DNA of 64,000 nt, taken from positions 38,153 through 102,152 of the forward strand of contig PLJD01000025.1 of assembly GCA_003140175.1 (NCBI GenBank), written 5' to 3'. The stretch is from Actinomycetota bacterium (lineage in GTDB: Bacteria > Actinomycetota > Acidimicrobiia > IMCC26256 > PALSA-555). Of this stretch, positions 58,757-64,000 are shown in pieces. Made by a program: the position numbers and the translations under genes. How positions within the stretch are numbered: position 1 is the stretch's first letter; every line of letters starts with the position of its first letter. Below the pieces are notes generated by a model that made no database searches, was not told the origin of the DNA, and was given only the letters and a program-made list of their open reading frames with translations.

Positions 58757-59911
58757 TCAGCTGGTGTGCGTCGCGCCGTAGGCGATCATGCGGGCGTAGA
58801 TCTCGAGGACCTTCGTCGCGTAGTCGGGGTCGGTCGCCCATTTGCCATTCCCCATGACGTTCCAGACCGGCGCCGCGCCCTTGTAGGCGAAGGAGTCGTA
58901 CGACGCGGCCGCCGCCGCCGGTGAGCCGAACAGCGCCGGCTCGGGCGGGTTGGCGAGCTGCGCGGCCCGGCTCCCGGGATCGGCGTAGCTCTTGAGCAGC
59001 TGGATCTGGGCCCGTACCCCGTCGCGCGGGGTGGGGAACGCGATCTCGCTGGTGCAGCTGTCGCACGCACCGATCCCGGCGAAGTTGCTGTCGAGCGCGT
59101 GACCGAAGGAGCCGGTCTCGAGGACCGCCTGCGCGAAGGCGACGTCGCCCGCCACACCTTCGGCCGAGCCCTCCTGGATGTACATCTGGGCGAGCTCGTC
59201 GATGGTGGTGCCGTCGGCGAGGTGCGCGACCGCTCCGGTTGATTTGAACCAGCCGGCGACCTGCGGGGCGGTGAGCCGGGCGGTCCCCATGATCGGGATG
59301 GCGCCGGCCTGGGAGAGGATCGCCTCGTCGCGGGACCGGACTGCCTCGAGGCTGGCCTGGGTGGCCTGGAGGCCTTGCTCGTCGGTGGTGATGCTCTGGC
59401 GTAGGGCGTCGCCCTGGGCGCGCTCCTGATCGAGCTGGGCCTCGGCGGCGTTGAGCTGTGCGAGCTGGTGGACGTCGTCCGTGCCCGCGGCGTCGGTGTA
59501 CTGCTCACCGACCGCGACCTGTTCGGTGTGCTGGACCTGGAGCACCGCCCCGACGTTGCTGTGCTGCTCGTAGACCTGCGCGGCGCGTCCGGCGATCTGG
59601 CTCTGCAGCTGATCGATCTGGGCTTGCGTGGCGACCGCTTCCTGGTCGATCTGGGCGTACGCGGCCTGCGCCGCGGCCAAGCGCGACTGGTCGGCGCTCA
59701 CCGCGGCCGCGACGACGTCGAGGCGGGTGCTGGTGTGGGAGAGCTCCACGGCGACGGCGAGGAGCTGAGGATCCGGCGGCGGGGGTGGCGGTGCGGTCTG
59801 GGCCGCCGCGCTCGGCCCACCGGCGAGGGCGGCGACGACGCCGAGCACCAGCACGAGAGACACCCACAGGGCGCTACCTCGGCAATGGGGGCGGTGGGTC
59901 ACGACGCTCAC
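58757..59911 (-). CDS. Secreted glucosaminidase-domain protein with coiled-coil N-terminus
   Basis: The product is about 384 aa. After a signal peptide (ALWVSLVLVLGVVAALAGG) and a Pro run, residues about 45-210 are Gln/Ala-rich coiled coil, like the FtsX/PcsB-type regulators of wall enzymes. The C-terminal domain (about 230-384) is a Flg/LytG glucosaminidase type: VAFAQAVLETGSFGHALDSN with the catalytic Glu, FAGIGACDSC, and GVRAQIQLLKSYADPGSRAA. It should trim peptidoglycan outside the cell. Start GTG 59911 or GTG 59902; no ribosome binding site decides. Confidence 0.8.
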   Translation of the reverse strand: MSVVTHRPHCRGSALWVSLVLVLGVVAALAGGPSAAAQTAPPPPPPDPQLLAVAVELSHTSTRLDVVAAAVSADQSRLAAAQAAYAQIDQEAVATQAQIDQLQSQIAGRAAQVYEQHSNVGAVLQVQHTEQVAVGEQYTDAAGTDDVHQLAQLNAAEAQLDQERAQGDALRQSITTDEQGLQATQASLEAVRSRDEAILSQAGAIPIMGTARLTAPQVAGWFKSTGAVAHLADGTTIDELAQMYIQEGSAEGVAGDVAFAQAVLETGSFGHALDSNFAGIGACDSCTSEIAFPTPRDGVRAQIQLLKSYADPGSRAAQLANPPEPALFGSPAAAAASYDSFAYKGAAPVWNVMGNGKWATDPDYATKVLEIYARMIAYGATHTS

Positions 59912-60055
59912 TGGGGATCGAGGCTGGCGGTGCCGTACATCTCTATTTGACGGCGCTGCGACGCCCGGACTTGACGGGATTCGCGGGGCGGTCGGCTTAC
60001 GCCGACACGCCATGACCCCGGCGGTGATGCCCTCGGCGGCCCGCGAGGGCCGAAA

Positions 60056-60610
60056 TCAGCGAACCGGGGAGCGTCGAGCCCGAGTCCGGCGCCGGGGCCG
60101 CTCGGGCCGGGCCCGGCTGGTCGGGGTGCCGCCCGGCACCACGCTCATCGACCCGTCGATCTCGAGCACCACGAGCGCGGCGTCCCGGGGTCCGGCCAGG
60201 CCGTGGGCGCGGCAGGCCTCGTCGAGGTCGTCGTTTGAGATCCGCGCCCGCCGCAACCGGTCCTGGAGCACCCGTCCGTCGTTGACGAGCAGCATCGGCG
60301 AGCCGAGCACGCGGGTCTCAAGGCCGGTGTGGCGGGCCAAGAGCCGGCTCAGCAGCCACGCCGCGGCGACCACGGTGGTCGAGGTCGCCAACCCGACCGG
60401 CAGGTTGCCGAGTCCGCCGGTCATGGAGTTCTGGACCGCGTTCGACAACGCCATGAGCATGGCGAGGTCATAGACGTTGAACTGGGAGACCTCACGCTTG
60501 CCGGTCAGGCGGAACCCGACCAGCAGCACGACCACGATGATCAGCGTCTTGGCGACCTGCTCCCCGACCCGCGACGCGCTGACTGAGGCGAGGGCGAGCA
60601 GGATGGTCAC
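60056..60610 (-). CDS. DUF421 (YetF-like) membrane protein
   Basis: This 184-aa protein has three hydrophobic helices, then a small cytoplasmic domain. The family block FRLTGKREVSQFNVYDLAML followed by SNAVQNSMTG is present, as are SPMLLVNDGRVLQDRLRRAR, DDLDEACRAHGL and a C-terminal ALVVLEIDGSMSVVPGG. An Arg-rich tail is added. YetF-type proteins have no firmly known role; some affect spores or stress. GTG 60610 overlaps the stop of the next DUF421 gene (GTGA). Confidence 0.85.
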   Translation of the reverse strand: MTILLALASVSASRVGEQVAKTLIIVVVLLVGFRLTGKREVSQFNVYDLAMLMALSNAVQNSMTGGLGNLPVGLATSTTVVAAAWLLSRLLARHTGLETRVLGSPMLLVNDGRVLQDRLRRARISNDDLDEACRAHGLAGPRDAALVVLEIDGSMSVVPGGTPTSRARPERPRRRTRARRSPVR

Positions 60611-61146
60611 TGGAGGCGCAACCCTCGGTAGTGGCGGCGGGTGGTCTTGAGCACCTCGGAAGTGCGGGGGACAACGCTGATCGTCCCGTCGCTCTCGAGC
60701 ACGGCCATGTGGACCTGGGAGAGCGCATCGATCCCGTGCTCACGCAGCGCGGCCATGAGCTCATCCATGGTGATGCCCTCACGCGCCATGCGTTCCCGCA
60801 TCGGCTGGCCGTCGTGGACGACGAGGACGGGGTCGCCCACCAGGATGTGCTCGGCCCGCCGGGAGCGCAGCACAAACCGGTTCAGGATCCAGTTCAGCAA
60901 CAACAGCACGGTGGCGGCGACCACGCCGCCTCCGAGCGTGTTGTCGTTGTTGATCATCGCGTTCTGGACGGCGTTGCCGAGGATGATCACCAGCACCAGG
61001 TCATAGAGGCTGAGCTGGCCGAGCTCGCGCTTGCCGAACACCCGCAGGCCGACAACCAAGAACACATAGACCGCCGCGGTCTTGGCGGCGATGACCGCCG
61101 CGCCATCCAGGTCCGGATGGTCAAAGACGCTGGCCAACAGGTGCAT
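60607..61146 (-). CDS. DUF421 (YetF-like) membrane protein
   Basis: The 179-aa product has the same layout as its neighbour: VFGKRELGQLSLYDLVLVII followed by GNAVQNAMIN, then VGDPVLVVHDGQPMRERMAR, MDELMAALREHGI and VLESDGTISVVPR. ATG 61146 has GGGAAG about 5 nt upstream; the frame is open to 61254. It is divergent from a third family member across about 44 bp. Confidence 0.87.
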   Translation of the reverse strand: MHLLASVFDHPDLDGAAVIAAKTAAVYVFLVVGLRVFGKRELGQLSLYDLVLVIILGNAVQNAMINNDNTLGGGVVAATVLLLLNWILNRFVLRSRRAEHILVGDPVLVVHDGQPMRERMAREGITMDELMAALREHGIDALSQVHMAVLESDGTISVVPRTSEVLKTTRRHYRGLRLQ

Positions 61147-61179
61147 CGTCGCTTCCCGTGAGCGGTTCCGGTCCGGCAG

Positions 61180-61185
61180 TATCTT
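61180..61185 (+). promoter_or_regulatory. -10 element (TATCTT) in the divergent DUF421 promoter
   Basis: TATCTT lies 5 bases before GTG 61191. On the other strand the overlapping GATACT is a candidate -10 for the minus-strand pair. Confidence 0.35.
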
Positions 61186-61190
61186 GGCCT

Positions 61191-61688
61191 GTGGCACCGA
61201 CTGTGGGCGCCAGCAGCCCATCGACGCCCATCCTGCTGATTGTCGCCGGGACAACCGCGTGCATCTACCTCTTTCTCATCACCATCCTCCGGGTGGTGGG
61301 TCGCCGTCAGCTCGCCCAGCTGAGCGCCCTGGACCTGGTGGTGGTGCTGCTCCTGGGCAGCACGGTCGAGACGGCGATGATCCACGGCGACCTGTCGCTA
61401 GCGGCCGGGCTCGTGAGCGCCGGGACCCTCCTCGTCCTGAACCGGCTGCTCAACGCCGTGTTCCTCCGCTCCCCCCATCTCAGCCACCTCGTCAACGGCG
61501 GCCCGATCCTGCTCATCCACGACGGCCAGGTCATCGAGTCGCACCTGCGCCGGGTCGGCCTCACCAGCCTCGACCTCGAGGCGGCGCTGCGCTCTCGCGG
61601 CTACGACGGGCCGGCGACGATCAACGACGCGATCCTCGAGACCGACGGGACGATCAGCGTCGTCGGCGAGGAACCGGGCCGGAAATGA
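61191..61688 (+). CDS. DUF421 (YetF-like) membrane protein
   Basis: The 165-aa product is the third DUF421 member in 1.7 kb: VVGRRQLAQLSALDLVVVLL then LGSTVETAMIHGD, GGPILLIHDGQVIESHLRRV, LDLEAALRSRGYDG and AILETDGTISVVGEE. GTG 61191 is preferred to GTG 61158, because the earlier start would include the TATCTT promoter element in the gene. It is more divergent than the other two (Arg-Arg-Gln-Leu in place of Lys-Arg-Glu). Confidence 0.82.
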   Translation: MAPTVGASSPSTPILLIVAGTTACIYLFLITILRVVGRRQLAQLSALDLVVVLLLGSTVETAMIHGDLSLAAGLVSAGTLLVLNRLLNAVFLRSPHLSHLVNGGPILLIHDGQVIESHLRRVGLTSLDLEAALRSRGYDGPATINDAILETDGTISVVGEEPGRK

Positions 61689-61752
61689 CGACGGGTTTGG
61701 CGCGTCGGTCGCGGGTGGCACCGGGCCGGCCTGTTTCGGACAGTCCGGTGCC

Positions 61753-62514
61753 ATGACCCCGACCGTCCTCGTCGTCCTCGGTGCATTCCTCGCGTCGACC
61801 GTCGAGATGGTCGAGGCGCTCACGATCGTGCTGGCCGTCGGCATCACCCGGGGGTGGCGATCGGCGGTGATCGGCGCCGCCGCCGCGCTCGCGACGCTGA
61901 CGGTGATCGTGGCCGGCCTCGGACCCGCGCTCACCCAGGTTCCGCTCGGCGCGCTCCGCGTCGTCGTCGGCGCGGTGCTGCTCGTCTTCGGCCTCCAATG
62001 GCTGCGCAAGGCCATCCTGCGCGCGGCGGGGATCCGGGCCCGCCACGACGAGGACGCGATCTTCGCGCGCGAAGTCGACGAAGCACGCCAGACGGCGCGC
62101 GACACCCGAGCCCGCCTGGACTGGTACGCGTTCACGCTCGCCTTCAAGGGCGTGCTCCTCGAGGGACTCGAGGTCGCCCTCATCGTGGTGACCTTCGGCA
62201 GCACCGGCGGTCACCTCGGACTCGCCGCGGCGGGCGCGGCGGGCGCCTTCGTCGTCGTGGCGAGCGTCGGCGCGTTCGTGCACGCTCCGCTGAGCCGGGT
62301 CCCGGAGAACTCGCTGAAGTTCGCGGTCGGGATCATGCTCACGTCGTTCGGTGTCTTTTACGGCGCGGAAGGTACGGGGATCGGATGGCCCGGCTCGGAT
62401 CTCGCCCTCCTCGGCGTGATCGCCTTCTTCGCCGTGGTGTCGTTCGGTCTCGTCGCGCAGCTGCGCCGCCGCGCGCCGCTCGGCGCGCCCGGCTCCGTCC
62501 CGGCCGGAGGCTGA
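61753..62514 (+). CDS. COG4280-like polytopic membrane protein
   Basis: This 253-aa protein has about six helices in two similar halves. Each half begins with an acidic helix motif: FLASTVEMVEALTIVLAVGI and FKGVLLEGLEVALIVVTFGS. This E-x2-E pattern recalls UPF0016/TMEM165 cation transporters and the COG4280 group. A charged cytoplasmic loop (ARHDEDAIFAREVDEARQTA) separates the halves. Cation transport is possible but not shown. The next small gene starts 3 bp after its stop. Confidence 0.65.
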   Translation: MTPTVLVVLGAFLASTVEMVEALTIVLAVGITRGWRSAVIGAAAALATLTVIVAGLGPALTQVPLGALRVVVGAVLLVFGLQWLRKAILRAAGIRARHDEDAIFAREVDEARQTARDTRARLDWYAFTLAFKGVLLEGLEVALIVVTFGSTGGHLGLAAAGAAGAFVVVASVGAFVHAPLSRVPENSLKFAVGIMLTSFGVFYGAEGTGIGWPGSDLALLGVIAFFAVVSFGLVAQLRRRAPLGAPGSVPAGG

Positions 62515-62517
62515 GCG

Positions 62518-62760
62518 TTGCGCGCCCTTCGCGCCTTCGGCCGGTTCTGGTACGACTTCCTGATCGGCGACGACTGGACCGCGGCGGCCGGCGTCGCCGC
62601 GGCGCTGGGCATCACCGCGCTGGTGGCCACGACGCGGAACCCGTGGTGGCTCCTGCCCGTCGCGGCGGCGGCGATCCTCGTCGTCTCGGTGCACCGCGGC
62701 GCCGCCTCGGCAGCCGGGCCGCCCACCCCGACCGAGCCCGACCGTCCGGTCGAACCCTGA
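62518..62760 (+). CDS. 80-aa two-helix membrane protein (TTG start)
   Basis: The product has two short hydrophobic helices (DDWTAAAGVAAALGITALVA and PWWLLPVAAAAILVVSVHRG) and a Pro-rich tail ending RPVEP. It begins with TTG 62518, 3 bp after the previous stop, so it is probably translated by coupling. The ending is typical of small actinobacterial membrane proteins. The function is unknown; it may be a partner of the COG4280-like protein. Confidence 0.6.
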   Translation: MRALRAFGRFWYDFLIGDDWTAAAGVAAALGITALVATTRNPWWLLPVAAAAILVVSVHRGAASAAGPPTPTEPDRPVEP

Positions 62761-62849
62761 GGGGCCGCCGACCTCGCGGCACTGGGCGAGGCGGGTGACG
62801 GCGGGGTGACGGCCGTTGCGGGAGCCAGGCCGACTAGGTTCCGCGAGCT

Positions 62850-64000
62850 GTGACGCCCGCCGAACCACCGGCGCCTGGCGCCTCGGGACCGTCCAACGGA
62901 TCGGCGGCGGCCCCGGAGGTGACGGTGCACCGGGTGCCGCGCGCTTCGATCGTCGCGCTGGTCATCGCCACCGTCACCCTGGTCGGGGCGATCGCGGCGC
63001 CGCGCCACGGCATCCCCACCACCCTGGTGGTGATCGTGGCCACGGTCGCGGGCGGAACGTTCGCCTGGCTCGAGCAGCGGCGACCCCGCATGGGGATCCG
63101 CCCGGTCGCGGCCGCGGTCGGGCTCGTGCTCCTCGCGGCGCTGGTGATCGGCCCCCAGTCCTCGAACGACGTGTGGTCGTACACGATGTACGGGCGGATG
63201 GTGAGCGTGCACGACGCCAGCCCGTACCACCACGTACCCGCCGATTTCCCCCACGACCCCTTCGATCGTCGGGTGAGCCCGATCTGGCAACACCGGGGCT
63301 CGGTCTACGGCCCGGCGTTCGTGGCCTACGCCGCCTCGCTGACCTTCCTCGCCGGCAACTCGGTGCTCGTCGACCGACTCCTCTTCCAGCTCGGCGCGGC
63401 CTTGGCGGTGGTGCTTGCGCTCCTCCTGGTCTGGCGCCGGACCCGCAGCCCGGCCGCGGTCGCCTGGCTGGGGCTGCATCCCGTCTTCGGGGCGATCGTG
63501 GTCAACAGCGGCCAGATCGACGCGTTCATCGGCTTGGCGATCCTCGTCGCCGCGGTGCTGGCCGCGCAGCGGCGGGGGGCCGCGTCGGGGTTCGCGATCG
63601 CGGTGGCCTCGCTGGTGAAGATCACGAGTCTCCTGGCGCTCGTCGGGCTGGTGTTCTGGGCGTGGCGGAGCCACGAATGGCGGGTGGCGAAACGCGCGGT
63701 CGTCACCGCGTGCGTCACGATCGCGGTCGTGTACCTCCCGTTCCTCGCCGGGGCTTCGCACGTGCTCTCGGGCGCCGACCACATGGTCACGCCGGGGTCG
63801 CCCTGGAACCTGCCCGCGCAGCTCCTCGTCGGCAAGGACGCCGGACGCGACCTGGCGGCCCGGCTGCTGCCCGACTCGACGCTGTCGCTGCTCTTCTACT
63901 TGTCGCTTGGTCTGGTCGTGCTCGCCACCGTGGTGCTGGGCTGGCGCTGGGCGCGTGCGAGCGGGCCCGAGCTCGCCACCGGCGCGGGGGGGGGGGGGGG
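62850..64000 (+). CDS. GT-C (MptA/B-like) mannosyltransferase-type membrane protein, 3' end cut
   Basis: From GTG 62850 the frame is open to the window end (383 codons). About nine hydrophobic helices are seen. The loop after the second or third helix reads SSNDVWSYTMYGRMVSVHDA then SPYHHVPADFPHDPF and IWQHRGSVYGPAFVAYAA, the order of polyprenol-phosphate-mannose-dependent transferases (GT87/MptA-MptB group). The catalytic acid would be the Asp of SNDVW. Such enzymes build lipomannan or cell-wall mannan. It ends in a 15-G run that codes Gly and may be an assembly artefact. Confidence 0.75.
   Translation, partial: MTPAEPPAPGASGPSNGSAAAPEVTVHRVPRASIVALVIATVTLVGAIAAPRHGIPTTLVVIVATVAGGTFAWLEQRRPRMGIRPVAAAVGLVLLAALVIGPQSSNDVWSYTMYGRMVSVHDASPYHHVPADFPHDPFDRRVSPIWQHRGSVYGPAFVAYAASLTFLAGNSVLVDRLLFQLGAALAVVLALLLVWRRTRSPAAVAWLGLHPVFGAIVVNSGQIDAFIGLAILVAAVLAAQRRGAASGFAIAVASLVKITSLLALVGLVFWAWRSHEWRVAKRAVVTACVTIAVVYLPFLAGASHVLSGADHMVTPGSPWNLPAQLLVGKDAGRDLAARLLPDSTLSLLFYLSLGLVVLATVVLGWRWARASGPELATGAGGGG

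Noticed and set aside
1..64000. tRNA, rRNA, CRISPR array, insertion sequence or prophage
   Set aside because: I looked for TpsiC-like GGTTCRA blocks with paired arms, regularly spaced repeats, transposase or integrase motifs and terminal repeats, and found none that held up.

Overview
The window is one strand-mixed, gene-dense, very G+C-rich stretch (about 70% by eye) with frequent GTG starts and many ATGA/GTGA gene overlaps. It also has mycothiol-type biochemistry (an Rv2466c-like nitroreductase), F420/PPOX and luciferase-like enzymes, a PknB-type kinase and many amidohydrolase_2/SDR catabolic genes. Together these point to an actinobacterium. An uncultured Acidimicrobiia-like lineage fits best, but that placement is an inference. 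No rRNA, tRNA, CRISPR array, prophage or insertion sequence was seen. The first and last genes are cut by the window ends, and the window finishes in a run of 15 G.

Layout. 1-13 kb is mostly housekeeping and accessory single genes: thioredoxin-fold protein, amidohydrolase, YacP-like nuclease, SHOCT membrane protein with a 31-aa companion, GT39-type transferase, alpha/beta hydrolase, DsbA-like nitroreductase, Ser/Thr kinase, FAD amine oxidase, SGNH hydrolase, PAP2 phosphatase. 12.7-15.4 kb is a TetR-sulfatase-DUF1330 unit. 15.5-30.7 kb mixes quinone oxidoreductases, gpmA, SDR, amidohydrolase plus NTF2 protein, kinase, sulfotransferase next to an antiporter remnant, cupin, SRPBCC, dienelactone hydrolase, nitroreductase, a broken methyltransferase and an aldo/keto reductase. 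30.8-33.1 kb is a MarR-ABC exporter pair.

33.6-40.5 kb is the most interesting block. A two-component system is followed by a tightly overlapping run: a membrane-anchored Ser/Pro-rich 109-aa protein, an ApbE-type flavin transferase, a ferric-reductase-like haem membrane protein, a NuoF-like NADH/FMN/Fe-S protein, a CxxHxxC ferredoxin and a second b-type cytochrome-like membrane protein. Read together they look like a path that moves electrons from NADH across the membrane, with covalently bound flavin as a likely carrier.

40.5-50.6 kb is a catabolic region. A minus-strand operon (cupin, luciferase-like monooxygenase, D-aminoacylase-like hydrolase, amidohydrolase broken by an in-frame TGA) faces a TauD-like dioxygenase plus MarR regulator across a short intergenic palindrome; several SDRs, a DinB protein and a cupin follow. 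50.7-54.6 kb holds HyuA/HyuB-type hydantoinase subunits, divergent from an amidohydrolase/PaaK-like ligase/amidohydrolase/unknown-protein operon (54.8-58.7 kb). 58.8-64 kb has a glucosaminidase-domain secreted protein, three DUF421 (YetF-like) proteins, small membrane proteins and the start of a GT-C mannosyltransferase-like protein.

Two features recur across the window. Many starts lie 6-7 nt after a TANNNT hexamer, as expected of leaderless transcripts. Two otherwise good reading frames are broken by single in-frame TGA codons.
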